From contig JAUCBJ010006871.1 in NCBI GenBank assembly GCA_032718475.1, positions 1 to 44,829 of the forward strand: a stretch of DNA of 44,829 nt. Direction: 5' to 3'. The notes under the pieces are model-generated. The model did no database searches and had not been told where the DNA came from. It worked only from the letters and a program-made list of their open reading frames with translations. Position numbers and translations under genes: made by a program. Positions 10,696 to 22,632 of the stretch are shown here, in pieces (position 1 is the stretch's first letter; each line of letters begins with the position of its first letter). Source of the stretch: Nemertoderma westbladi (taxonomy: Eukaryota; Xenacoelomorpha; Nemertodermatida; Nemertodermatidae).

Positions 10696-12663
10696 GAAGA
10701 GGTGGAACTACTTGCGCCAGCGGTGGTGTATTTAAGAATGAAATTGGGTCAAAATAACTTTGGTTTGTGGTAGGAGCAGAGGAAGGCTGTGTATGTATAA
10801 CATTTTTCGATGTACCAGTATATATTTTACACTATTATATGTTACTAACATATTATATATAATATATTTATAGGTGACGACCGTCTTCAAACTTAATAAG
10901 TCTTCGTGAGCTTTAATATCGTATTTCACACCGTCACATTTTCTTTTGTTCTCCGCACTAGAAACGCACTAAAAACGCAAAGCGAAACGCACGCGTATCG
11001 CACTAAATACGCACTGCGGAAAATGTGCGTTTGACACACTGGGTACTTGCCTTTTTATTATCAGTTTTTTTTTAATTTCATACATTACATCCATACCTTC
11101 CCACCATCTTTACGAAATTCCAAGTAACTGTATACCTGGCTGCCTGGACCATCGCTAGACAATACATACAATTATGCAAGTTTGCATTGCCCCAATATGA
11201 CTCAGGTATCCCAGGTTTAATTAATAGGCCTAGGCTGCTTTATTTATTGAAATAAACTGATGATTAATAAGATTTTAATTCTGTAATTGGAATACCATTT
11301 CGACATTGTCACAATGAATGGTGTGATAAGCAGGGAGAAGTGACCGGTATTCTAATTACTATAATAGGCCTATGTATACCAGTATACTGCAGTACTGGTA
11401 TAGGCCTACCTATACTACAGTACTATTGATTGATTGATGTGAGCCTGTAAGGGCTCTTATATTTTTGTTCCAGAATGACCGCACACAATTTACAGATTTA
11501 AATATACAGTAGTTCACAAAACAAATTAACTAGGCGTCGGCCCCTATGCCAGTACCTTAATTCAGTAATTAATTAATTAAATGTTGAGATATTACTATGC
11601 ATCAATACAGCTATGTATATCACAGTATCAGTATGCCTACCTAGGCCTAATTCACAATCTACACATATTTGTCCTCAAGTAACCTTTTTTTTAAGACCGG
11701 CCTGGTAGGCCTAAGCCCAACTGACAGACGTTTCTTTGTATTAACTATTACTGATACCGGTAAGGCAAAATTTTAAAACAATTTGCATTCTTATGTGGAC
11801 ATACCAGCATGCACCACACAGCCGGTACCAGTCCAGCAGTCTGATGGAAAATCAAACCATCCACTGATGTTAGCCATCTGCAGAATGCTGACATGTTGCC
11901 TATGATTATTTACTCTGATTACTGACTTGTAGGCCCTACTGCATACTGCAATATTCTACCCTTCCAGCAGTACTGTATCACTGAAGTAACCAATCAGTAT
12001 TATTATTATTTTTTTATTATTATTATTGCCATACTTAAATACAGTCCCAATCCTAATAAACATTAACTTGGTCATTTTGGCGACCAAAACGACCAAATAT
12101 ATAACAAACAATAACAATAACAATAAACAATAACAAACAATATATAATAAACTTGGTATATGTAGTCTATCAATAGTTTAGAAATTTTACATATAGACAG
12201 ACTGCCCCTGATGGCCGCTTATTATAACAGTTCGCTGATGGCTCGCAGTTTTGACTCTCCCCATGCATACACCATGTCCAGGAATATAGTGTAGTTATTC
12301 AGGTACCTGGACCCACCCCCCCCCCCCCCCCCCAAAGTTTTCTACAAATCTTAATGAGATTCCATGAAATTTGAACCAGAGATAGCCGTCAATAGCCCCG
12401 TCCGATAGTCCGACAATATCAACAAATCGCCATAAGGTTCGACACTATATTCCAGGACATGGTGTATGTCCATACACCCATATGTCTATAATGCGAAATT
12501 AACTAACACCATAAGGAACTAAACACTTAAAAACTACCAAAAATTATTCAGCTAATTATAATCACGTAAGGCATAAAAGATAGAGTTTATGTATAATTGT
12601 AAATTTGCCAAATGCAAATTTATTAGGAACCGAGAGGTTCATTACTGTAAGAATTGCTCGAGA
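10696..12663. other. Gene-free, microsatellite-rich stretch
   Basis: No supported gene. It holds TTA/ATT simple repeats (about 11999-12030), an AACAATA-rich run (12104-12150), a C18 run (12316-12333), an isolated transposon end (12042) and a cluster of the palindromes TAGGCCTA and ACCGGT between about 11225 and 11830. Confidence 0.5.
12042..12100 (+). mobile_element. Isolated copy of the 7776 transposon end
   Basis: CAGTCCCAATCCTAATAAAC followed by AACTTGGTCATTTTGGCGAC and the GACCAAA segment repeats the left end at 7776 with a few changes. It is again preceded by TA. No matching inverted partner is seen to its right, so it is a solo end or a partner of another copy outside the window. Confidence 0.6.
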
Positions 12664-12721
12664 CTGGCTGGCTGACTGACTGACTGACTGACTGACTGAC
12701 TGACTGACTGACTGACTGACT
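12664..12721 (+). repeat. (GACT)n microsatellite
   Basis: A GGCT/GACT tetranucleotide run of about 14 units. It directly precedes a unique-looking sequence (TAATCTACAGCCAAAACTAC), a layout seen where a microsatellite marks one end of a dispersed repeat. Confidence 0.9.
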
Positions 12722-15700
12722 AATCTACAGCCAAAACTACTCTAACGATTTTGATGAAATTTTCACAGCGGCTAGATACCGCGATTCTAAGGTCCCTGGT
12801 ATGTTCCGCTATTTCGTCCATGAGCCGTGGGCTCGAAAAATAGACATAAACGAAAAAACGCCATAGGCGCAATGGTAAAATAACACCCATGACAGCTGGT
12901 GTCGTGATGAAAAATGGCTTATGTAATGCATTTCTACAGAAGGCTTAGTAATAAATCGATGAGGTTGCCAAGATTATTATACTCAGTACACCCATACTGT
13001 TTGTATAGGCCACCACTTTCTGTCAAAGCAAACATTATTAACTGGTTGGTTTAGTTTGAAATCTAATATCGCCTCAGCTGAATTACTCTTCCCAATGCAT
13101 CTATGGGAATATCTCACTCTGCTAATGTAAGCTGAATGACTGTTACGTACACAGTGAGTTGGCTACATTAATGCCAACATTATTGCAAAATGTTTTATTG
13201 TTGGATTACTCTCTGTCAGTCACCCCTTCAGAACATTGTATAGGGAATTTACTTTAGTTTACTCTACTGTGCCATTCAGCTGAATGGATTTGAGCGATTG
13301 CCAAGTTACAGAGTTGGATCATTCTCTGACCATAGGCAAAGATTTTAAAAAGATACTTTTTTCATGTTTTTTTTCTGACCAAAAATTTCAAAAAAAAATT
13401 TTTGTAGCCAGTACTGCCAATCGATTCGCCATCAAAAATAACGCAAAAAATTTTTTTTGCAAAATTTTAAATTACTGTAAATTTTTGGCGACTGGGGGGG
13501 GGGGTCAATTTTTTTCTATCCACTATAACTCCGGAACGCTTTGTCCGAATTCGATGGGGTTTTTATTTTTCAACTTAATTCGACGTCCTCTTTCAGCCTA
13601 TCCATTTTTCGAAACCCCAAACAGCACAGTTCAAAAATTAATTTTTTCTAGTTCTAGAATTTTACAAATTTCAAAAAAGTTGCAGTATTTTATTAACGCC
13701 TTTACGGAATTTGATAGCGTTTTCGATTTTTATATTAAACGCAATATCCTGAATCTCACTAGCCTAGTTTCGCGTCACCAATGCCAAGACTTCATACTTT
13801 TTGAGGAAAATTTTTGTAGAATAATTTTTATTTAATTACATTTATCGTGATTTCTTATTACTGGTTGCACATGAATTGATGGAGTTTTCAATTTATTAAC
13901 TAAACACGATATCGCGCATCGCACCAGCGTGGTTTCGAAATTCCAAAACGAGGTCTTCACTAGTTGCAGGTCGATTTTGTTCTAGAATTGAGTAACTAAT
14001 AATAGATCGAATTTATTAATAATTATTGTATGAAATATGATTGTATTTTTACATAATTATTAGTTCTATAATAATTCTCGTTGTCTCTTTTATTTGAAAT
14101 AAAAAGTCGGTTCCTTATCGGGCCGCTAGGCCCGTCACTAGTCTCATTCCATTTTATTTATATTCCCAATATTAATTTTTATGCGAACAATTCATTATCT
14201 ATACGCGATAGCATTCAATCAGGAATCGTATTCTTTTCTCTTCGCGATCTCAGTTTATTCCGTGTTTGGCTTTCACTCGAAAATCCTGCACGAGTTACTG
14301 GACTGAAATCAAAGTTTGCGAGTTCGGGTAAGTTGCTGATGACGTGGAACTTGTAGAGCGATAGAACATCAATAGGGTTATCGCAGAGGCCAAGTTTCTT
14401 AATCTTCAAATATTTGCCCCAATTCCGCATTCCACAGAAATTGGGAATAACTAGCTCTGAAATACAAAAGTCAGGTCGCAATGACAGTTAAAGCTACACA
14501 GCTTGACAGCTATTGTGCCCGCAAATGTATTGTTAAGCTATTGTGCTTAATTAACTTGTTTTGTTCGATTGTGTTGTTGTAATAGTGTTACTATTTTGGA
14601 ATTTTCTTAATATCCCGCCTCAATGTTAAATTCTAAATTTAGGGAAAGGAGCAGGTTACAGTGCACATTATTCCAACCAAAGCCATAAACTAAATTCAAC
14701 AGATTTTAATTTTTAATGCGTCGAAAGTCCCTGCCCCCCCCCCCCCCCCCCCCCCCCCCCTATCTGGGGCTATATGATTGATACTGTGACAAAATATGGA
14801 CGCACTTATAGCACAAAACATCTTTTTTGCTTTGCTTAATAGCATATAAAAAATTACACGGATGGACAATAAGAAATATTATTCGGCCAAACTAACCTTT
14901 TATATTTCCCCCCTCCTGCACGGAATGGTGCATTTCGGAAGAACAAGAAATCCGTTAACGCTGATTCCACGACATTGAAAGGTTTCTTTGTAACCTTTGT
15001 GAGAGCGCCTTAGAAATTAAACAGTAGTCATATATTATTATATGGACATTGGACATTTTTCATTTGAAATTTAGTTAAAGCATGACAAGGTAAATCACAT
15101 AAAACAATAAAGGCATACTTTTTAGGGGCCCATAATTTACTACTTGTGGCAAATTATTTATTTTATACTTTATTTATACTTTTTATTTATACTTGCAAAC
15201 TAATAGTAAAACATTGTAGGGGCCTTTGCCTTTAATAAAGTGTGTCACACAAATTTCCCTGATTTTTGACCCCCCACCCCCCCCCCCTCCTCTGTCACAA
15301 ACTGTCACACAAGCTCGACCCCCCCCCCCCCCCCCCCCTAGTGCGTGACAATTTTCTTTATTTATTAACTTTAGCTTACCTCTGAAACATCCCAAAATTT
15401 TGGGGAAATTCTCAGTAACCGACAGCTTATCAGCAGACATGTTTGAACGCCCAACTTTGACGAGCTTGGCAGCTACACAGGGTTGCATAAAATAATTTCC
15501 GACAACTTTTGCGGCCTTGGTAGTCTCCATATTGATATTTATTAGAGAAGATACTCCATTAATCTGCGATTTAAGCGATTTATACATAGGCCTGTTTAGG
15601 CATTAAAAATTAAGAATTTAGACCAATTCCGACTGTTAAGCCTGGCCTATGTAGTGCTTCATGTTAATTTGTAGAGCAACAATTTATTTTAATTGCAATC

Positions 15701-16706
15701 CTTCCAGAATTATAATATAATATTAATAATATAATATAATATAATATTAATATAATATAATATATGATAAGATAAGATTTTATTACCACTCCCTACATTA
15801 ATTGATGTTAAAATGCAGCATAAGTAATTTAAATGTAATTATAATTAATAGTATATAATAAATATATCTCTGTCGGAATTGTTCTATGCTGGATCCGAAC
15901 AATTCACAACTACTTCAGTGTGTAAAATATTTTATTTTAAATATGTTGGGTCGCAATTGTCCGGGTCTGAATTGTCTGGATCGGAATTATTCGTACACCA
16001 AAAATTAAGAATTATAATGCTTAATATTTTAAGAATTAAGTCTAAAATTTAGATCCCAAGTACATGCATAATTTTATAATATGGAATTGTGTTACTATCA
16101 TTACATACTTGCTGAATAGTTAGTTTTTTATCGTCTAACGCGGACTCCCACGCGACCAATTCCTCCAGTGTCGAGGCAGGCAATTCTGATGGCCCTTCAA
16201 TGAGAGTCGAATCCAAGGAATGAGACGCTGTATGAGCCTTCCACTCATGTCTCCCTACGTAGTTCCATCAGCCCCTCGGCAATCCTCTGCAATACTGTAA
16301 GGAAAAGGGACTTTTACTTTTACTTTGTAAGGACTGTCACTATTTACTAATATTGAGTAGTGCAAATGTAATGAAAGGCATAATATGAATGAATTAGAGT
16401 TGAAACAGAGACCTGCCACTGATCTCTGGCTTCTCCGGGCTATTTTTTTGGTCTCCGGATAGGTCTCTGGTTCCCGGGTTTTGAAAACGGACATTTTTTT
16501 ACCATAAAAATTAAAAATAATTACGTACCGAGGTTTCTGGCGCCCTGTGGCAAGCTGATTCTACAAGGTCTACAGGTGTACAGCCATTTGATTTGATTAA
16601 TCAGTACAGCCTCGACAACAATTTAAACTCGAATTTATGCTAAATTCTACGATCGGCATGCTTAATTGCATATATATTAAGAATGCTTTGCCGGCTTGTT
16701 GACAAA
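12722..16706. other. Gene-free stretch with homopolymers
   Basis: No supported gene. The longest open frame here (13284-13835, plus) is Phe/Asn/Lys-rich, arises from A/T-runs and shows no motif. Poly(C) runs occur at 14734-14760 (27 bases) and 15319-15338 (20 bases), and a TAATA-type microsatellite at about 15711-15775. Repeated pieces of the type GGRTCYGAATTGT occur around 15880-15990. Confidence 0.5.
14734..14760. repeat. Poly(C) run, 27 bases
   Basis: Uninterrupted C-run, the longest homopolymer of the window. Confidence 0.9.
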
Positions 16707-16768
16707 ATTATTCCGCCACAACTGAAAATTATTCCGCCACAACTGAAAATTATTCCGCCACAACTGCC
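16707..16768 (+). repeat. 21-bp tandem repeat, three copies
   Basis: Three nearly perfect head-to-tail copies of AAAATTATTCCGCCACAACT plus one base. They lie immediately next to the 3' end of the LINE fragment at 16766-17100, so they probably represent that element's tandem-repeat tail. Confidence 0.85.
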
Positions 16769-17100
16769 TATCACACATGACATTTGCTAGATCATCCGCG
16801 TCTTCAAGGCCAGCGTCCTTTAAGATGCGTTTCATGAAAGTAATGGGCTGTCCACCATGCTTATTAACTCCATGAGGCTGCCAAAGTACAAGATGGCGAG
16901 CACTGGCTGGTCCTCACGGCGAAAGCAATGTCCTGCAAAGCGGAGGCGGTTTCGCTCAAGTGTCATGCTAGGGGAGATTGATGGAGCACCTCCAATGTTG
17001 TATATAGTCTGATTGGAGATGTGTACATTATACTTGACACAATAAACCCGGCGCAGCATTCTTGTGAAAGTGCCAACCAGAGATTTGGTATCCTCTGCAG
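16766..17100 (-). pseudogene. Non-LTR retrotransposon 3' end (LINE C-terminus)
   Basis: The minus strand encodes a C-terminal tail found in many invertebrate LINE polyproteins: LVGTFTRMLRR, then RNRLRFAGHCFRREDQPV, then, after a frameshift near 16890, LVLWQPHGVNKHGGQP and a last helix ending shortly before 16766. In this family the segment lies beyond the reverse transcriptase domain, between RT and the end of the protein. The RT itself is absent, as expected for a 5'-truncated insertion. The 21-bp tandem array adjoining its 3' end fits the repetitive tail that such elements often carry. The clade is uncertain (RTE- or CR1/jockey-like). Confidence 0.7.
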
Positions 17101-17106
17101 TTAGAG

Positions 17107-18190
17107 CCCGCGCTTAGTACTGTGGTTAATTTAACACACGTCCCACCCTACCTGCGCTTTGTAGTGTGGTAAATTTGACACCTTCCACACACCCACCCGC
17201 GCATACTATTGTGGTTGATTTAACACCTTCCCCACCCACCCGCTCTTAGTACTGTGGTTAATTTAACACACGTCCTACCCTACTCGCGCTTTGTAGTGTG
17301 GTAAATTTGACACCTTCCACACACCCACCCGCGCATACTATTGTGGTTGATTTAACACCTTTCCCACTCCACCCACGATTGTTACTATGGTTGATTTACC
17401 ACCCTCCTCCCGCGCTGAGTATTGTGGCTGCCCACCCACGATTGTTACTATGGTTGATCTACCACCCTCCACCCGCGCTTAGTACTGTGGTTAATTTAAC
17501 ACCTTCCCCACACCCACCCGCGCTTAGTATTGTGGTTGATTTAACACCTTGCCCACCTCACCCGCGCTTAGTATTGTGGTTGATATAACACCTTCCCCAC
17601 CCCACCCACGATTGTTACTATGGTTGATCAACCACCCTAAGCCGCGCATGGTACTGTGGTTGATTTACACCTTCCCCACCCCACCCGCTCTTAGTACTGT
17701 GGTTAATTTAACACACGTCCTACCCTACCCGCGCTTTGTAGTGTGGTTAATTTGACACCTTCCACACACCCACCCGCGCTTAGTATTGTGGTTGATTTAA
17801 CACCGTTCCCACTCCACCCACAATTGTTACTATGGTTGATTTACCACCCTCCTCCCGCGCGCGCTTAGTATTGTGGTTGATTTAACACCTTCCCCACCCC
17901 ACTATGACTGATTTAACACCTTTCCCACCCCACCCACGATTGTTACTATGGTTGATCTACCACCCTCCACCCGCGCTTAGTACTGTGGTTGATTTAAAAC
18001 CTACCCCACCCCACCCGCGCTTAGTACTGTGGTTAATTTAACACAGGTCCCACCCTACCCGCGCTTTGTAGTGTGGTTAATTTAACACCTTCCCCACACC
18101 CACCCGCGCTTAGTATTGTGGCTGATTTAACACCTTTCCCACCTCCTTGTGGTTGATTTAACACCCGCCCCACGCCATCTGCGCTTATTA
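17107..18190 (+). repeat. Minisatellite, ~44-bp units, about 1.1 kb
   Basis: More than 20 diverged units of a motif such as CGCGCTTAGTATTGTGGTTG followed by ATTTAACACCTTCCCCACCC. Variant subtypes alternate (TAGTACTGTGG, TTGTAGTGTGG, GATTGTTACTATGG), and blocks of several units are themselves repeated (for example around 17107-17340), which points to higher-order expansion. The Pro- or Val/Leu-rich open frames across it are artefacts of the repeat. Confidence 0.85.
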
Positions 18191-18325
18191 CTACACACCC
18201 ATTCAATGAATTTATAAAATACATAAATAAATTTCTGTTCTCCTCTTGAATAACTCTCTCTTATATAGTTTTACATAACTTATTACTACAAGTTATAAAG
18301 TTTAATCTAATATTTAATACTTTCA

Positions 18326-18799
18326 GAGATGTGATATGCGGTCTCACGTTTCATATGTTGAACAAAGATTGCGATGCATCGGAGCTATTTTTTAGAATGG
18401 GAATTCGAACCACTGTTAGATTACAGGAACTGGAATTCCAGTTGTCAACGAGGGGTGTTGGCATTTACAGCACTGATTGCCCTGTCCAAGTCTTCCGACA
18501 ACCCCTCCGTTCATTTACTGAAACTTACTTTACCTCCCCGGAGCTATCCGGGTTTGCCATTTTTATGGCACACCTAGACTTGTAATCTGTATTTTTTAGA
18601 ATGGGAGTTCGAACCGGAGCCACTATTCGATTAGAGGAACTGGAGTTCCAGTCCTCAACGAGGGGTGTTGGCATTTACAGCACTGATTGCCCTGTCCAAG
18701 TCTTCCGACAACCCCTCCGTTCATTTACTGAACCTTACTTTACCTCCCCAGAGCTATCCGGGTTTGCCATTTCTATGGCACACCTAGACTTGCAATCTG
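18326..18799 (+). repeat. Tandem duplication, ~204 bp, possibly exonic
   Basis: Copy 1 (18387-18590) and copy 2 (18591-18799) share almost all bases, including TCAACGAGGGGTGTTGGCAT and CCCTGTCCAAGTCTTCCGAC. They differ by a 6-base gap and scattered substitutions. The period and the gap are both multiples of three, and the same frame is open in both copies (peptide FRMGIRT... and FRMGVRT..., each ending SGFAI.MAHLDL). Copy 1 has TAA where copy 2 has CAA. The block is preceded by TTTAATACTTTCAG (a splice-acceptor-like site ending at about 18325) and followed by CTGTAAGTAT (donor-like). This would suit a duplicated exon, but a second frame is also open, so coding status is unproven. Confidence 0.4.
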
Positions 18800-19044
18800 T
18801 AAGTATTTATTTATTATATAATCTAACCATTAATATTATGGGGGTGGGAGGAGATATGCCGTTTTTTGACAACCTTTCAGATTTATAATTCTCAAATTAT
18901 CATAATTTTTGGGTTTTGTATTTATTTTGTAATATACGTAGGTACCCAATCTGATATTCTACATTACAGGTCAGAAATTTTTTCTTTCGTTATTTAATAT
19001 TAGTTAATACTATTTAAAAATTAAAGAATCTTGCTTGGTCTTAA

Positions 19045-20163
19045 CCCTATTAGTACCGGGCTATAAAATTCTGTACAAATACTCGGGGGGGGGGGGGGGG
19101 GGGGGGGGTCATATTGACCCTTCCCTCTAAAATCTACAAATATTAACGAAAACGTCTAATGTTTTGTTTGTACGTAGGTATCACTAGTCTGGATCCGACC
19201 GAAAAAAAAAATTTCGAAAAAATGTACTGGGGTGGTAATATTGCAGCACCAAAATTATAAGTAGTGCACTATTTTCACAAAATTTGAAAGTTACATTTTT
19301 GGCTAATTGTTTTTCAATACAGGTTTTCTGGGGCGCAAAATACTTTGGAAAATATATAAAAATGATATGATTACCATAAATGGCTGTTTAGTCCTCTATG
19401 CGTAGGAAAAAAATGAAAAAAACAAGTAACCAGCACTTTTCAGTTAGAACACAAAATTTTTAATTCACTTATACGATGCTATAAATTCACATTTTCAGGT
19501 TTTCTTGGGCGCTGATTCTAATGGAATACTTTTCAAATATGCCAGGTCATTGCTACTTGTATTTTTCGGCGTAATTTGGCAAATTTTGGTGCTAGCACCA
19601 AATTTCGTACCCATCACCAAAAAGTACAAGTTTGCAATGTCCAGTGCTGTTTTTATTGATTCCATCGGATTCAGGACCCTTATAAACCCGTATAACGCAA
19701 GAAACAAGATGATACTATCTACTGATCAATTTAATCATTTTCCAAAATTTGGTGCTGGCACAACAATTTTCACCCACCGGTGAAAAATACAAGTTTGAAA
19801 ACTCTTTTGAAATTTTTACTGATTCCATTGAATTCAGAACCCAACAAACCCGTATAACGCAAGAAACAAGATGACACAATCAATTGATATATTTGATGGT
19901 TTTCAAAATTTGGTGCTAGCACCACATTTTGCACCCACTTCCGAAAAATACAAGTTTGAGATGTCTAGTTCGATAATTATATATTCCATTGAATTCAGAA
20001 CAGCCATAAACCTCTAAAATGCAAGAAATAAATTGTTACAAGCAATTTTATCTATTGAATGGATTTTCAAAATTTCGTGCTAGCACCAAAATTTGCACAC
20101 AGCACCGAAAAATACAAGTTTGATACGCTTGGTGCAACTCGTATATATTTCATCGAAACCAGA
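19045..20163 (+). mobile_element. Truncated copy of the piggyBac-type element
   Basis: Begins with CCCTATTAGTACCGGG preceded by TTAA (19041-19044), the same end as the complete element at 35879. It then follows that copy closely through the poly(G) run (19085-19108) and four 162-bp internal units (palindrome GGTGCTAGCACC at 19588, and variants at 19751, 19912 and 20076). Homology stops at about 20163, so the right inverted end is missing. This copy keeps one internal unit that the other copy lacks. No transposase frame. Confidence 0.75.
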
Positions 20164-20183
20164 ACAAAAATAACCCCCCCCCC

Positions 20184-21186
20184 TCATAAAACATTACATT
20201 TACAGAGTTTATTTGATTTTTTAAAAAGCAACCGATAAATTATTGCTGAACTTAATGTGCTACAACCTAGATGGCTGGTCTCCCCAATGAAGTAAACATC
20301 AGGATACGGGATCCTAATGAATATGTAAACAAACCCAATGGAATCGTCGGGGATATGAACATCTCGGTAGAACGTAGTACGTTGCGTGGGTCTGGGCTGT
20401 TCTAGAACAGTGGATGTACCACTGCCAGCAGGTAATTCTCGCAACACGTTCATTTTCTCCAAGGTATCAGAGATATGTTTTAAAATTGTTGACTTTTGTC
20501 GTATTAGAATTCTAATATACTTTAAAGTATCTTGTATCCAACTATCCAACTGTAGCACTTTTTGTTACAAGGGAGAGTTGTTGGTGCCCATTTGGGTAAC
20601 TATTTAAAACACAATTATGTAATGTCTCATCAGTTTGGGTTTGGAATGAATACCTCGCTTTATTTAACGTTGAATATACAACTTTTACTAAGTCTTTAAT
20701 AAAGTCAGCAGGGTTTTCTACTGACAGAAGATGCTTATGGAGTGGACGTGAAGATGACAGGATAGAAACTAAATGACTTTGGAGGGGGAATTTAGCAGAG
20801 TTCACAGTGGGAAGTAGGGGTCGACTTCCACTGTTCCTACTATATGGATGGATGAGTGGGAGACAGAAATTGTTGGTTTAGGAGAATCTATCTCCAGCAT
20901 CTTTAGATGTGTATTCCTCCCACTGAATAACTGCATCCTCATTGTCCATATATGTTCCCCCAGATAAACATTCTTCAACGAGTTCCTCCGGGAAGGCTGG
21001 GGAGATGGAGCAAGTCCCAAACGTTCCAGACACAAATTCCTCACCAAGGTTTCGTCTATTGAGTGTGCACTGCATTATGTCTGGTCTCCTCTCCAATGTA
21101 AGACGTTCACACGATGCCAATCTATTGTCTGTGACGTGAAAATCAAAGTGCCGACAATGAAGCCACAGACAACGTACAGCCATCAC
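20184..21186 (-). pseudogene. Coding relic with a GIY-YIG-like motif
   Basis: Successive minus-strand frames (20878-21186, 20802-21047, 20542-20805, 20184-20558) look like one protein decayed by frameshifts. The last piece carries GFVYIFIRIPYPDVYFIGET at about 20277-20336. A 'VYI' strand followed after about ten residues by 'YFIGET' is the signature of the GIY-YIG nuclease fold; the usual next step, L-x-x-R-L-x-x-H, is found only after a frame change just downstream, with an in-frame stop. The earlier pieces show no motif I recognise. GIY-YIG domains occur in host repair enzymes, in Penelope-like retroelements and in other mobile genes; which applies here cannot be decided. Confidence 0.4.
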
Positions 21187-22050
21187 CTATGATCCACCAT
21201 TACCCTCAGAACAGCCTATAAACCGTCATATATCATTAAAGACCTCTGACCCAAAATCGCTTGGTGTTAGAGAATTTAGAGAATTTGTGGTAGGAGAATT
21301 GAGGAGGTTGTTATTTTATAAATACAATGTATTATTACTTTAGTGAATGTCATGTTTATATATATTTATTGCATATATATTAATAACTATTCTATCATTA
21401 TATCTGAAATATATTACATTTATATAATGTTAATGTAGAAGTTGTACTTTACCAAATGATGAACTCTACAGTAATACTAAAAAATGTTTTAGAACAACAT
21501 TTCAAATTTTGTTTTCCGTTTTTTTGCTGTTTGTTTGTTATTAAAAATATATAACTATTTAATTGTGTAATGTGGAAATAACTTAATTGTTTGGGTTATT
21601 GGGTTCTATTTTTATATTTATATTACCCGTTTGTTTGTTTCAGAACCAAACACTTCCTTCAGACGACTGGTCATCATCAGTGTCCCAGACTACACCGACT
21701 GGGTCCTACTGTGGGATGGACTTGTCCCAATCGGTTTGTCGAGCTAGATTTTCTTCCCAGACATGAAAAATTTGAAATGAAGTATATTTGCCGAGGTTTT
21801 CAGATATGGCAAATCGAATGGTGACATTAGAAAAAAGTTTTTGAGCACATCAGGTTTTGCCTATTTTGGCTGCTCTTGACCCACTGTGCACTCTTCCCAC
21901 ATATCAAAAGTATTTGTTGATTTTGTAAAAACTCATTATAGACTGTATGCACCATGATACCACTAAATAGCCCATAAAAATAACGTACCACAAAATAGCC
22001 CATACAATTTACTTTGCATATTGAGAGTTTTATTGTTTTGTGGTTGAATA
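21187..22050. other. Gene-free flank of the LTR element
   Basis: Mostly AT-rich with no supported gene. A pyrimidine-rich TTTGTTTGTTTCAG at about 21630-21643 resembles a splice acceptor and is followed by an open stretch to about 21820, but no donor or motif supports calling an exon. Confidence 0.4.
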
Positions 22051-22055
22051 AGGTG
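22051..22055. repeat. Target-site duplication AGGTG (left)
   Basis: AGGTG directly before the LTR; the identical AGGTG follows the other LTR at 28828-28832. A 5-base duplication is usual for BEL/Pao and gypsy-type integrases. Confidence 0.85.
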
Positions 22056-22619
22056 TGTGACGGGATCTACGGATCCCGGTTTATCCGTTGGGTTTTCTAT
22101 CCACGCGTCCCCGCCGTGTGTGAAAGGTAAAAGAGTTCTGATGTTCGGTAATATGTATAAAGGTATAATAGTCTGATATAGCACAGTATAGTATGACACG
22201 GTTACCGGTAGATAAGTATGATGGCGGTAGCGGACGGTGACAGAAGTCCCCGTTCCACCCTACTGATCTGACTGAGTAAACTAAACTGAATAGGGAAGCA
22301 CCAACAGGTAATATATGTTAATAATATGTTGTGTAATAACAGTTGGCCATATTACTGTACCTAGTCGATGCTGTCCCCCCATTGGCTAATATCCCACTTC
22401 TCGCCCTTTCACCTTCCCTGGTGTGTTTCCCGTTGCCCCTGTTGTTCTCTCTCTGTTAGGGGTTTGGCCCCTGACCCCTATTGTGTGTGTCTCCTTTGGG
22501 GCCTATTGTCCCTGTTTACTGGGCTGACACGAGGTTGATTGGTAATCAACCTCGTGCTCCCAATATTGCTTTATGGCTCACTCTATGGGTTTGTGTTAGC
22601 GGAATTGGATAAGCTAACA
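22056..22619 (-). repeat. 3' LTR (left in window), 564 bp
   Basis: Plus-strand ends TGTGACGGGATC...AAGCTAACA, so minus-strand ends TGTTAGC...TCACA. It contains a short stretch (TAATAATATGTTGTGTAATA region, about 22318-22338) absent from the other LTR. Confidence 0.9.
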
Positions 22620-22632
22620 CTCCCCCCCATGC
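22620..22632 (-). promoter_or_regulatory. Polypurine tract
   Basis: On the minus strand GCATGGGGGGGAG ends exactly at the inner border of the 3' LTR. This is the expected place and composition for the plus-strand priming tract and fixes the element's orientation. Confidence 0.75.

Noticed and set aside
13284-13835. 183-residue plus-strand open frame
   Set aside because: Composition follows A/T-runs (Phe, Lys, Asn), it crosses a G-run, and shows no domain or second supporting signal.
15183-15587. Minus-strand frame with poly-Gly
   Set aside because: Gly stretches come from poly(C) runs; the rest has no motif.
17298-17755. Proline/leucine/valine-rich open frames
   Set aside because: They are translations of the minisatellite; the repeat unit itself explains the open frame.
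16707-18190. CRISPR-like array
   Set aside because: Repeats lie head to tail without unique spacers of constant length, in a eukaryotic genome; these are minisatellites.
21963-22199. 78-residue minus frame repeated at 28210-28422
   Set aside because: Identical because it lies within both LTRs; no evidence of a protein.
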